A stretch of DNA of 64,000 bases from NCBI GenBank assembly GCA_963585895.1, contig CAUZXS010005803.1:62001-126000 (forward strand), read 5' to 3'. The notes below the pieces were generated by a model. That model searched no databases and was not told the DNA's origin. It saw only the letters and a list, made by a program, of their open reading frames with translations. Position numbers and translations under genes: made by a program. This DNA is from Sepioteuthis lessoniana. Its lineage: Eukaryota; Mollusca; Cephalopoda; Myopsida; Loliginidae. Below are positions 34,529 through 45,673 of the stretch, one piece after another; the first letter of the stretch is position 1; each line of letters starts with the position of its first letter.

Positions 34529-35222
34529 AACCAACACTACTGTATAGTATGGAACGAGCCGCCGCAGGCATTGGCCTCCATATCAATGCACACAAAACTG
34601 AATATATGTGCTATAATCAAACAGGCGACATTTCCACACTAGACAGAACCTCTCTGAAACTGGTAGACAAATTCACCTACCTAGGAAGCAGTGTCTCATC
34701 GAACGAAAAAGACATCGAAACACGGCTAAGGAAGGCATGGACAGCCATCAACAGACTATCGATCATATGGAAACCAGACTTGACCGATAAAATGAAACGC
34801 AGTTTCTTCCAGGCAGTGGTCGTCTCGATACTACTTGGATGCTAACTAAATGGCTGGAGAAGCTAGACGGCAATTACACAAGAATGTTGCAAGCAATATT
34901 GAATAAGTCCTGACGGCAACACCAAACAAAGCACCAACTATACGGCCACCTGCCTCCCATCACGAAAACTATTCAAGTTAGACAAACCAGACATGCAGGA
35001 CACTGCTGGAGAAGCAGGGATGAGCTCATCAGTGATGTACTCCTATGGACCCCCACATATGACCGAGCAAAAGCGGGACGACCAGCTCGAACATACATAC
35101 AGCAGCTATGTGAAGATACAGGATGTAGCCCTGAAGACCTGCCGGAGGTGATGAACGATAGGGAGAAGTGGTGAGAGAGGGTCAGAGATATCCGTGCTAG
35201 CGGCACAACATGATGATGATGA
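34529..35222 (+). mobile_element. LINE 3' fragment, 5'-truncated
   Basis: Homology to the 1-834 element starts at 'acactactgtatagtatgga' (34,530). The frame 34,444-34,845 includes HINAHKTEYMCYNQTGDI, KFTYLGSSVSSNEKDIETRL and KMKRSFFQAVV. A short deletion at about 34,835 removes the LYGCTTWTL segment. Later frames carry the GHCWRSRDE region to the ATGATG tail at 35,212-35,222. Confidence 0.88.
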
Positions 35223-35538
35223 CTCAAAACGAGATTATTATGTCTTGCTGAGGTCAATCGAATGTGATTGTCCAGTTGTCACCTCTGAGGTTAGTTGAGA
35301 GCTTAGTTTTCATTAATAGATTTTAGTCATGTGACTACAAATTTCAGAAATTAGAATTAGATTTTAACTTTCTCGTTAGTTAGCTCAAGGTGGCCAAAAC
35401 CTACGGATTAGTAAAGTTTGTGAGGTTGTATTTTCTGACAATGTTCCAAAGGGTTAACAGCCGATAATGTAAAAAAATGTCCAGGATAAATGAATGTTTG
35501 CACACAAGTATATATCTTTGTGGTTTTTTTCTTCATAG

Positions 35539-35602
35539 GAAGAAGGATGGACACCCCTACTACCTTGGGGCCCTGTCTGAAGAAGATGGAATGGCAAAGA
35601 GG
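35539..35602 (+). CDS. Candidate isolated internal exon (unidentified gene)
   Basis: A 64-base segment sits between a strong acceptor (pyrimidine tract tggttttttt-cttcatag) and a donor (gtaaga). One forward frame is open across it: KKDGHPYYLGALSEEDGM then AKR (entry phase 1, exit phase 0). Its base composition is far richer in G and C than its surroundings, and no repeat family covers it. I do not recognise the protein. No neighbouring exon was found, so it could be a cassette exon of a gene with long introns on the + strand, or chance. Confidence 0.35.
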
Positions 35603-35609
35603 GTAAGAA

Positions 35610-35928
35610 CATAAAAGAAAACAGGTGGCACAGTCTCTCATCAAATGCTTATATAATAGGATTAAAAAAAACAAAAAAAAAAAAAACACTGAGAGGATTT
35701 TTTATTTGATTTTATTCATTATTTATTTTACATAATAAGAAACTCTATATCCCTTATCAATTTACAATTCATGGGATATGAATAAATAGATGGATAAAAC
35801 ATCCAACAGAATCAAAGAGAAATAAGATGTGAAAACCAATCTGGTCGAGTGTTTATATATTTAACATGTTTTTTTTTCTTTATAAGCTTCACCAGATGAT
35901 GATTTGGAAATAATTTTCTTCATTCCAG

Positions 35929-35966
<38 letters not shown>

Positions 35967-37488
35967 CATATACACACACATTTTTTTTTTTTTTTTGAGA
36001 AAATTACAACTGCCTGTCTGGTTGTCATAGCAACGTAATCAGGAACGCCAATCATTATGAAAATTTAAAAAGTGGAAAACGAAAAGAATTTGAAAGTCTG
36101 CTTATGCCTATTATTTATGCTATGAATTAACAAAAGAAATTATTTCAAAAATAAAAGATTTTAAATAATGATATAAATAGTAATAATTTCAGGTAATAAT
36201 AATAATAATATCAGTACTAATAATAAATGCAGACAATAATATTAAATAATTTCAAATCTTTTAATTTATAAAAGCACGACAAGAATAAGTACGATTTTAA
36301 ACATTTGTTTCCCACTTTTTAAACTTTCATTATGATTTGTGTTCCTAATTACATTGCTGTGACAACCTCATAAGGCAGTTGTAATGTCTTAATATGTATA
36401 CATCTTTTTACTCAAACTAAACATTTTTTTTCCAAAATCCTTATCTGATGAAGCAGTTAACAGCGCAAAATGTAATAAATATATAAACATGGTACCAAAT
36501 TGCTTTTCATGTCTGATTTCTCTTTTCTATATACTAGATCAGATTAATTAAATAATGAAAGTCTAACATATAAAATACAGGTAAAAGGAAGAAAAAAAAA
36601 GAAAAAAAAAAAAGAAAAAAAAGAGACAATTCATATTAGATAAAAGTTCTACTTATTTAGATCAAGGATGAGGAACCTGTTGACTAGTAAACCATCAAGT
36701 GTAGCCTCCCATAGTCATGCCGAAAGACCAAAACTGTACACCTTCTTGAGAACCTGATATCCCAATAGGTGGTGGAGGGTGGGGATCTTAAAAACAGTTA
36801 TTAACAGGCCTGTAAAGTTTTTCATTTCTTTCAAGAAGTAAATATCAATTAAACTCAATAGGTTAATTAAAAGTTTAAACTTTAGATTTTGTTAAGTTTT
36901 ACAAATCTGATAAGCTGGTTTTTTGCAGGGGAGGTCACCTTAAATCTTCTGGCTGTTGTGCTGGAAATTAGTAAAACTCTTTAACCAAAATCATATATAA
37001 TTTGCAATATTTATAAATAAAGAGTACTGAATATCAGTGATAAAGCATATATCTTTTTAAGTTATGATCGCATAGATAGAGTCAATGGTACTTTGTGACT
37101 GTTAGTTTGCCTATGTGATCGTCAGACTATGGAAAATAAAAGAAATAAGATATAAAAATTATGGTCTAATGATCATATAGGCAAAAAAAACCTGGACAGT
37201 CTCCAAGTGCCATTATATGTATAACCTAAAATAAATAGTTTTCTTACCTCCTTATATAAGTCTCATGACTATGAGTTTCATGTATTAAAAACAAAATAAA
37301 AAAAACAAAAACAATACAATCTGAAAATTGTGTTTAAAAAAAAACCAAAAAAAAAACCTGAAACAGATATGAACAGGTGAGAAAACTATCTTTAAGTTTT
37401 ATCTTGCTCTAGCAGCTAGTGTTTGAGCACTTAAGAAAAGAAAAAAATGTTCTAAGAACAATTTGTTCATTTCACGATAAAGAGGCTC

Positions 37489-37519
<31 letters not shown>

Positions 37520-37596
37520 AGTGTTTTTTTTTTTTTGTTAAATTCAAATATCAATCTCATTAGGATAGATGAAATGCAGTTTAATTACTCTAAAAA

Positions 37597-37600
<4 letters not shown>
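35610..37600. other. AT-rich DNA, no gene; one weak hammerhead-like core
   Basis: Contains A/T runs, an (AT)n(AC)n tract at 35,935-35,980, AAT-type repeats at 36,195-36,245, and a weak CTGATGA...AAAA core at 36,445-36,475. Two copies of a 'attttaaa.tttt..cattatgatttg' theme appear in inverted form at 36,040-36,075 and 36,310-36,345 around 'ttgtcatagcaacgtaatcagga' (36,023) and 'ttacattgctgtgacaac' (36,350), i.e. another decayed foldback. Confidence 0.45.

Positions 37601-37659
<59 letters not shown>
37600..37659. repeat. (AT)n microsatellite
   Basis: About 60 bases of uninterrupted AT immediately before the palindrome. Confidence 0.95.
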
Positions 37660-37666
<7 letters not shown>

Positions 37667-37668
37667 GA

Positions 37669-37814
37669 AATTAACTTAAATCGCGAGTCGGAAATCTCCT
37701 ACTAAAGTTTCACCTTAACGGATCATCAGGAAGTCTAACTGGAGTTAGACTTCCTGATGATCCGTTAAGGTGAAACTTTAGCAGGAGATTTCTGACTCGC
37801 AATTCAAGTTAATT
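37669..37814. repeat. Near-perfect ~70-base palindrome with CTGATGA...GAAA in each arm
   Basis: Arms about 37,669-37,740 and 37,741-37,814 are inverted repeats with essentially no spacer. The right arm reads CTGATGA (37,753-37,759), TCCGTTAAGGT, GAAAC, then TTTAGCAGGAG; the left arm holds the complement. It lies at the edge of an (AT)n tract. Confidence 0.85.
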
Positions 37815-38230
37815 TTATAATTGGCTCCACTCGTGTTGAGCACTCTTGTAATTGTAGCATTGCAGTGTTCACGGAAGGTTTTAGTTTTCTTTTGATCAAC
37901 TGACTGCATATCTCTTGATTTTTTTTAAGGGGTGTGACGGGGTTGGCCTTTTCTTTTTTCCCCCCCGGGCAGTGATTCGAGATATTTTTATCTCTTGTTC
38001 CTGATGGGTTTTTTTTCTGGTACCGTGAATGCTGGTAGATATTAGATAAGTAAATATATATTTGGATGCAGAATCAGAAAAAAGAAACAAGTTGTGCATC
38101 ATTTCATCCGAAGATTTTACTTTTTAAAAATGCGAAAAAATATTTTAGATTTATCCTGCTCTACTGGCCACTATCTGAGTACATTTGATTTAAAAAAAAA
38201 AAAAAAAAAAAAGTTTTCATCGGACACACA

Positions 38231-38505
38231 AAATAATTAGAAAATGTATTCTTTATATGAAATTTGCCAATGTTTCAGTCTTTATGACCATCTTCAGGAC
38301 AGCATAATTGATGTTTAATATTTCATCTGAAAAAAATAATTATCAAATAAAAAATGAAATGGGAGGAAAAAAATTCTTATCTTTATTTGAAAATTATTTT
38401 TTTCAGATGAAATATTAAACATCAATTATGCTGTCCTGAAGATGGTCATAAAGACTGAAACATTGGCAAATTTCATATAAAGAATACATTTTCTAAATAT
38501 TTTGT
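38231..38505. repeat. Foldback repeat with ~120-base arms, hammerhead-like core in each
   Basis: Arms 38,231-38,350 and 38,381-38,505 are almost identical inverted copies around a 30-base A/G-rich spacer. The core reads CTGAAGA, T, GGTCATAAAGACT, GAAAC on the plus strand in the right arm (38,435-38,461) and on the minus strand in the left arm. GGTC/GACT would be stem II. Confidence 0.85.
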
Positions 38506-38534
38506 TTTTTCATATTTACATCTTTCTCTAAGAG

Positions 38535-38537
<3 letters not shown>

Positions 38538-38597
<60 letters not shown>
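38538..38597. repeat. (AT)n microsatellite
   Basis: About 60 bases of AT directly after the 38.2-kb foldback, passing into a short AC run. A shorter AT tract is at 38,854-38,881. Confidence 0.95.
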
Positions 38598-38600
<3 letters not shown>

Positions 38601-38849
38601 CACACACACTTATGTATGTGTGTTATGATCACCAAATAATGATTATGAAAACATGAAACTGTTATTGTATATATAATTTTGAGTTACCTGTATGAGTTTT
38701 ATTCCAGATATCGAGTGTAACTACTGCAATCTTTAAACACAGTAATGTGTATATTTTAATCATTTGAGTTTTTGAGAAAATATTTCCCCAACCAACTTCT
38801 TATAGGTCTAAATATGGTGTGTACTATCTACACATCTATATATAAATGC

Positions 38850-38888
<39 letters not shown>

Positions 38889-38909
38889 AAAAAACATTGA
38901 TATTGAGAT

Positions 38910-39022
38910 TAACTTATATTGGTATGGCACAAGGCCTTAATACTGGAGCACCCAGTGAAGATTAAACTCACTTGCAATGGTCTGCAAGATTAACTTGCTA
39001 ACTACTGTTCTACAGCAGATAA
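38910..39022 (-). mobile_element. SINE type D, reverse diverged copy
   Basis: 'attggtatggcacaaggcct', 'acccagtgaagattaaactc' and 'gcaagattaacttgctaact'. Confidence 0.65.
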
Positions 39023-39238
39023 AAATTCATGTATATATATCTATGTTGAGTGAGGGGGGAAATCCAAACATGCTTCTAGATAATAAATATGGATTTAAAC
39101 CATTTTGTTTGTTTTTCTAAATATTATACTGTTTATTTATATTATCTTTAGAATATTATGGAAATATTTGCATGTTAACTGAATATCATTTAAACAGTGT
39201 AACTTTCTTTGCTTTAGACACACACAAACTGCTCTGTT

Positions 39239-39240
39239 AT

Positions 39241-39273
<33 letters not shown>

Positions 39274-39275
39274 AA
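39239..39275. repeat. (AC)n(AT)n microsatellite
   Basis: AC run joined to an AT run. A separate (AT)n tract of about 40 bases lies at 39,690-39,731. Confidence 0.9.
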
Positions 39276-39617
39276 AACACATGTATGTATGTATTTATTT
39301 TGTATGTTTAAAAATGGAGCATTGGCATTAATTTAAAGAACAATACTTTATGTTCATACTTCACTTTAACTTAATCTAACTTCTAAGCGTGTTTGTGGGG
39401 TTACTTCATTCGGTCCTGACTATAGAAAAGTACAACATCTATAATAACTATAAACTGGGGGATTAGTATTATATTTGTGAAGTCTATAAAACTTACCCTC
39501 CACTTTATATCCACATCATTCTTGTTTATTTGTTAATAATATATTTATTACCGACAAGCATTCATTTTAAGAATTATCTCTATCCTCACCGGACTATAGA
39601 CATGTTTAGATTCTATA

Positions 39618-39658
<41 letters not shown>

Positions 39659-39689
39659 TTAAAAGAAAGAAATGGGTAATCAGAAGAGC

Positions 39690-39733
<44 letters not shown>

Positions 39734-39874
39734 CCCCCAATTTATGTCCAAATTACAATTTATCAAATATGAGTTAATTTTTCAAAGTTAACTTCATCAT
39801 TTTAGTTTTCAAAATTTATTTATTAACGGAGCATGTCTATTTTAGTATGTGTATATAAGCAAAGTAATGTGTAT

Positions 39875-39992
39875 AGGTATTTACTAAGCTCAGCTTAGTC
39901 TGGCACAAGGCCACAATGGTGAGACACCCAGTGAGAAGCAAACTCACAACAGTTGCAACAGCCAGCTAATTATCCTTGCACAGCAGAGGGTT
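39875..39992 (-). mobile_element. SINE type D, reverse copy
   Basis: 'atttactaagctcagcttag', 'tctggcacaaggccacaatg', 'acccagtgagaagcaaactc' and the head remnant 'ctaattatccttgcacagca'. Confidence 0.7.
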
Positions 39993-40159
39993 CAAGTAAT
40001 GTATTCATGCAGGTGCTTTGATTTTTGAAACATCCAAGCCAAAAATTTGATAAATTGACACGCAATCTTTATTCTGTTTTTTTTTTGTGTCACAATTGGA
40101 GTTGAAATTTGAAAAAACTAAAAATTTTATTTTCTGAAGAAACACCTAACAGATGATCT

Positions 40160-40202
40160 TGTACAACCAATGGTTATCAACAAAAAAAAAAATAAATAAA
40201 TA

Positions 40203-40234
<32 letters not shown>

Positions 40235-41035
40235 GCAACAAACAACAACAACTATATCCAGCATATGGTCATCAACATAAATATAAAAAAACCATCAGAT
40301 GACCCAGTGGAGGCAATGGTCAGCAATAAAATAAGATAGAATAATATGAATAGGTCCAGCCAATATCCAACTCCATGAAAACAATTCTTACAAAAAAGTA
40401 ATGAATAAAATAAAAAATAATGTATGACCTGTCCAGTTAATAGTCATGAAAAACATATATATATTCTTTTTAAAAGAATAAATAAAAGTATGTCAATCCA
40501 GAAAATTAAATTAACAAAAAAAAAAAAAAAAAAAAAAATAAAATAAAATAAAATTAGATTAACAAAAATAAAAGAGAATTAGGTTAAGTCAATGATTATC
40601 AAAATAAAATTTAAAAAAATAAGGCTCAGCCAATGGTTATAAAATAATGGTCATCAAAAAAAAAAAAAAAATAATAATAATAAAATACCCCCAGCACAAA
40701 AAAAAAAAAAGAAAAAAAAGAAAAACAAAAACATAAGTAGGTCCACAGTCAATGGTGATTTTAAAAAATTCTTAAATAAAATAAGTAAATAAATTAGAAT
40801 ACCCACCCCCAACGATGCAGCCGATAATCATCAACAAAAAAAATATGAAAACCTAACGGATGTTCCCTGGCTACACAATGGTCACCAACATAAAAAATAA
40901 AAACAGATGGCCCATCTAGGCCACATATCAACAAAAAAAAAAAAAAAATAAATAAATACATGATATTCAGCCAATTCTATTAATAAAATTATAACAAATA
41001 GTTTTCTTCAACCAATGGTCATTTGCATTTAAAGA
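40160..41035. repeat. Decayed tandem array of ~60-100-base A-rich units
   Basis: The theme 'ccaatggtcatcaac' followed by an A run and (aata)n recurs at about 40,171, 40,267, 40,317, 40,440, 40,594, 40,637, 40,649, 40,753, 40,827, 40,889, 40,926 and 41,018. A preceding block varies around 'ggtccagcc'. Spacing is irregular, as expected for an old array with slippage in its A runs. Confidence 0.65.
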
Positions 41036-43620
41036 AAAAAGAAAAAAGTTTTTCTGTTTTATCTTGTTAAGAAAACCAAGGAAAAATGAATTGACAGACC
41101 ATAAAATGATCTTCTCCTTGACACCTCTTGGAATGGTAAGAAGATTTTGGTTTGGTGGGTGGATCTTAAATAGAATTTCTATTTTCTTTTTCAGGATTTT
41201 TTTTGGGGTTCCTCAAATTTTCAAAAAGTCAAAACTTTTGTAATAAAGTTTAAAGCAGGGAAATATATAGTGAAAAGGTTAAGAGTTACATTGCAGTTCA
41301 TTCGGTCCAAACTAATATCCCCATCTATTGCTTTTAAAAAAATTATTTTGACCAAATTATTCTTTGAGCATTTATGAGCTCAATGTCAGTTTGAATTTCT
41401 AGATTTTTTTTTTTAAGAAAAATTTTTTAAAGTATGCAGAATCAAATAAGTGAAAGAAAAAAAATGTAAAGAGAAAAAATTGAGGAAAATAGGAAAAAAA
41501 AAAAATACCAATAGAAAAAGACACAAGGAAAGAGAAAAGTTTGGGTGGGGGGAAAAAAAAAAGTAAAAAAAAATTTTGTTAAAAAAGAGAAAATATTATT
41601 TAGAAATGAAAATTAAAAACAAAGATGGCTACAAAGTTTTTAAAATATAAAACAAGTAAAAAAGTCAGCAACTATAATAAAAAAAAGAAAATAATAGAAT
41701 AAACTTCACGGCTTTAACATTCAAAGGGATCATACAAATCTAAGTCAGATGATCAAATCTACTTATCATTAGAAAAAAAAAAAAAAAAAAATTAAAACCT
41801 GGAAAAAATATGAGTTTTGCCAGAGAACTAATAAAATTATAGAATATGAGAAAGTGACAGTCATATCTATCATTATTGGAGCACTTTGACCTTTTCTGAA
41901 AAGCTTTACCAAGAGGTCAATATCATCGAAAACAACATTACTAGAATTAGTTCATATGCTGAAGAGAGTGCTTGAGTAAAACTTGTATCTTGATCTGTCA
42001 AATTATGATTGGTATAATGAAAGAAAAAAAAACAAACAAATAAGTCATACTAAATTTAGTAGTAGTAAAAATATTAATCATAATAAAAGAGGGGGGAGTG
42101 AAGTTACCCGAATAACAATCAGGTAGAATTCTGAGGGAGATGCTAGAGTAATGAAAATTCTTGTTGTTTGTTGATCACATGACAAATACCAAATTTGGAA
42201 TGGTTCAAAAAGTAACAGTAGTAATACTACTAAGACTAATGATAAAAGGACTGGAACCATTCTAACAACAAAAATTAGAATTCTGAAGAAAATGCTTCAG
42301 TATTAAGAAAGCTTGCTGTCACTTCATCTCTCAGGAAAGCTCTGATCAGAATGAAAACAATGAATTCAAAACAAAAATATAAAAGTAAGTAATTACCAAA
42401 CTAAAAATACAGAAAAATAAAACAGACTTCAAAATAATTTTGAAAACTGACTTAAGAGAAGGATAAGAAAGAGTCAGTTTTTTTTTTTTTTATCATTATT
42501 TAAGATTGATTAATTTTCAGCTGAATTTGAGCAAACTGGAATAGAATTAAATAAAATTTTGTTGATCTATTTAAACTATATACACACACACACACAAAAA
42601 TGGCTCAAGTTTCTGTTTGGTAAATTAATCTTTTGACTTTGTTGATAGGGGTCACTTTAAACAATTCATATATTAACACTTAAAAAAAATGTTATTTCAC
42701 TGCAAGTATTTTTATCTCATCATCGCAAAATATTAACTAGTTTTTGTTTTGTTTTTCTAGGATTCACTTTTAGATTCAACCTGCACAGTTTAGATTTGAT
42801 ACCTTGCTTAATGTCCTGAAGATTATGATTAGTTTCATTGTCTTATGATCATTATTATAAATAGACTCCACACTCACTACAATACTCTTTTGGTCACTCA
42901 AGCAAACATAATAAAATTAATAATTCCCAACAAAAGATGAATGTATCAACCCTGAGTGATATAAAAAGCAAGATGGAGGAAAACTAGAAAAAAAAAAAAA
43001 AAAAAAAACTAATAAAGAAGAGAGTATCAGTCAAAAGTGTTGGTATAAAAACTAAAAATAAGATGGAGGAAAACTATATGGTAATAAAATAATAAAATAA
43101 TTTATCCCACATATTATTCAATTTAATATTCATGTGTGACTGTTTTCTGAAACATGTTCCAGGGTTATATGTAGTTCTGAAATTACACTTAAAATAAAGA
43201 ATAAAATCTTTAGAAAGATCGATAGACACCTCTAATTTACCTTGAGCAGTGACAGGGTTAAATTATGGCTCTAGTAATTTTTAATTTAACAAAAAAAAAA
43301 AAAAAAAAAACACATTTGCTCCTTGCAGAATTACCATAATTTGAAAATCCAAACCTTCAAGTTTTTTTTCCTCTGGACAAAAATTTCAATGCTTGGATAT
43401 AGAAATTATTTTATTTGAAATAGATGAGAGCCCCAGCGACAAAAATTATACAAAAAAAAAAAAAAAAAGAAAAGAAAAAAAAACAAATTGAAAGGTTTAT
43501 TAAATGCAGCCATCATCCAAGAAAGTTAGCTTCATTACTGATTATTAAATTAAAAAGAGTAACAAAAGAATAGTCTTGTTTGCTATAAATCAAAATAACA
43601 AAGATAAAGATACTAGCCTG
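41036..43620. other. Purine/A-rich low-complexity DNA, no gene recognised
   Basis: Long A and GA-rich runs on the plus strand (41,400-41,600, 41,770-41,790, 42,980-43,005, 43,290-43,310, 43,450-43,480). No ORF with a recognisable domain and no SINE head was seen. Confidence 0.5.
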
Positions 43621-43651
43621 ATTAATTCATTGAATATGAGTCTGTCTATGA

Positions 43652-43874
43652 CCCTTAGAACCTAAGTCTCCGGTATCTGTACCGGTACCAAGAAGTACAT
43701 AGACCCGGGTGGCCTGAATTTTACCCAGAGAATCTCCATTTCTATTCTGCTATTGCCTAGAAAATGTAATGTTATGTAACATTTTCAGCTATTTTTCAGC
43801 TAGGAGCTCAGGTTTGTGATTCCACGGGCAAAAAGTGCGAGTTGTGGATGGGTGGGGGTCTTTAGTTCTAAGGG
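43652..43874. mobile_element. MITE-like element with terminal inverted repeats
   Basis: Ends cccttagaaccta (43,652-43,664) and tagttctaaggg (43,863-43,874) are complementary except for one base. The ~223-base interior is much less AT-rich than the flanks and contains the hairpins 'ccggtatctgtaccgg' and 'gaaaatgt...acattttc'. No clear target duplication was identified. Confidence 0.5.
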
Positions 43875-44236
43875 CTAAGAACAATTGTTATAAATTCTAA
43901 TCTATATACATTAACAGAACTTTATCATAAAAAGATTAAAATCTACAATTTTACAAAAAAAAAAAAAAAAAAAAAAAATAGTATAACATAAGGATAGTCT
44001 CATTTGCTTGAAAGCAATCATTTTTATTTCTTTTGGTTCATGCAAAAGAGTAAAAAAAAAAACAACAACAAAAAACAGACTTATAGGCATATACCATATT
44101 TATAGGATTAGATGATCTGATATAAACAGATCAAGTATATCAGGTTAGAAATTCATTTTTGAAAATAAATAAATAAATAAATAAAGCAAGATGAGGATAT
44201 TAGTTAGGATGTTATTAATAAATAACAATGTCTTCA

Positions 44237-44242
44237 TTTTAT
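44237..44242 (-). promoter_or_regulatory. Candidate poly(A) signal of the ankyrin/SOCS gene
   Basis: TTTATT on the plus strand (AATAAA on minus), about 145 bases downstream of the TGA stop. A/T richness makes chance occurrence possible. Confidence 0.4.
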
Positions 44243-44386
44243 TTGTCATTGGTCACTTCACTGGAAAAAAAAAAAAAAAAATTCTTTTCTTTTCTTTTCC
44301 AAAGGGTTATGTCCTTAGTCCCAAAGTTATCCATTATCTGGTTTGAGCAGAACTCATCGACAAACGTCTAGAGAGGACGCTCCTCT

Positions 44387-45673
44387 TCAATAGCTAGTCA
44401 CCGGCCGGTTACACATCTCCTTAATGATAACAAAGTCTTTGAGGGCTCTTGGAACTGGTAGGTTTTCAACGTTCTGTTGTATTTTGTGTCCAAGACGTTT
44501 TCGGATACACTTGCGACATAAAACCTGTAAGGATGTGACCGTTTGCAGTTTCTTTCTCAGCCACTGCACTGCGGCATCGCTATCATTGACCCGTGTTGGA
44601 AAGTAATTTGTGTGAAAGAACATGCGGGCACTGAAATCAAGGTAACCAAACTGTGCAAGTAGACGGCACGTCTCAAAATGGCCCTTCTCTGCCGCAATCT
44701 GGAAGAGAGACTTGCAGACACCGTCCGAGTAATATTTCCCAGGCACTTCTAAGTCACAATTGTGTTCAATCATAGTTTGAATGATTTCAATTTTGTTTGA
44801 AACAACTGCATCGTAGGCAGCGGTCTCTCTCTGATGGTTGTAGATATCGTAACGACTGCCAGCAGCTAGTAAGAGTCGAACGACAGACGTGTAGTTCCTG
44901 CGAATTGCGATGTGAAGGGCTGTATCCCCAGTCTTAAATTCACGTCGATTCAAATCGCAGTTAGCTCTAATGAGCAATGCCACAGCCTCCTTCTGGTTGT
45001 AGCAGACGGCCTCCATACAAGGTGTTCTCCCCCAGTAATTCTGGACATCTACTTGGCTCCCTGAAGCCATAAGAAGGTCGATGATGTCGACCCCTCCATT
45101 TCTGGCTGCATAGTGGAGTGCCATATCACTATTCCTGTCGGTTATGTTCAAATTGCAGTTAGCCCGTATCAACTTTAGCACTGCGTCCGTTTTTATGTTC
45201 CGTACAGCCTTCATCAGGGGAGTTTTTGAGGTGATATCTTGACTGTCGACATCGGCTCCTCGTCGGATCAAGACATCCAATATTTGGCAGTAGCCATCAT
45301 CAGCTGCATAATGGCAAGGAGAGTTCCCAAACGTGTCTTTTGTGTCTAGTTTGGCTTTTGCCCCGATCAGGAGAATCATGCATGCCATTCTGTGATTAAG
45401 AACTGCAAAGTGTAATGCAGTTCGGCGTAAAGTAGTTGTGGTCTGGTTGACATCACACTTTGACTCAATGAGATACTGCAGCATGTATGTGTAGCCTCGA
45501 TATGACGTGAGGTGAATCGGGCACAGGTCGGCATGGTTTTTCTTCCGAACTTCTACAAACTTAGCATTAAGGTCAATTTTGTATTGAGTTACAAGGCGTT
45601 TCAACTGGGCCAGCTCATTATTTAAGACAGCATCATAGAACTCCAGTCCTGCCATTTGGGTTCGAAGTAACAT
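44387..45673 (-). CDS. Ankyrin repeat and SOCS box (ASB-family) protein
   Basis: 428 codons, uninterrupted. About nine to ten ankyrin repeats cover residues ~9-347; clear ones have TALHFAVLNHRMACMILL (85-102), SPCHYAADDGYCQILDVL (118-135), TPLMKAV (151-157), MALHYAARNGGVDIIDLL (184-201) and TALHIAIRRNYTSVVRLLL (251-269). Residues 381-417 form a SOCS box: BC-box SLQVLCRKCI (S-L-x3-C-x3-I, Elongin C contact) and LPVP at 405-408 (Cul5-box LPxP). ASB proteins bring substrates, bound by the ankyrin stack, to Elongin B/C-Cullin 5-Rbx2 ubiquitin ligases; the substrate here is unknown. Met1 has A at -3; Met7 (MAGLEF) is an alternative start. The protein-rich frame has balanced codon use, unlike the A/T-rich flanks. 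The coding part is one exon; a 5' non-coding exon is possible ('ataaaagaggatag' acceptor-like on minus). It is not clear which vertebrate ASB is the ortholog. Confidence 0.93.
   Translation of the reverse strand: MLLRTQMAGLEFYDAVLNNELAQLKRLVTQYKIDLNAKFVEVRKKNHADLCPIHLTSYRGYTYMLQYLIESKCDVNQTTTTLRRTALHFAVLNHRMACMILLIGAKAKLDTKDTFGNSPCHYAADDGYCQILDVLIRRGADVDSQDITSKTPLMKAVRNIKTDAVLKLIRANCNLNITDRNSDMALHYAARNGGVDIIDLLMASGSQVDVQNYWGRTPCMEAVCYNQKEAVALLIRANCDLNRREFKTGDTALHIAIRRNYTSVVRLLLAAGSRYDIYNHQRETAAYDAVVSNKIEIIQTMIEHNCDLEVPGKYYSDGVCKSLFQIAAEKGHFETCRLLAQFGYLDFSARMFFHTNYFPTRVNDSDAAVQWLRKKLQTVTSLQVLCRKCIRKRLGHKIQQNVENLPVPRALKDFVIIKEMCNRPVTSY

Noticed and set aside
35880..36480. A further hammerhead element around 36.45 kb
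   Set aside because: CTGATGA is present but the second segment is AAAA and no stem I pairing is evident; kept only as a remark under the region entry.
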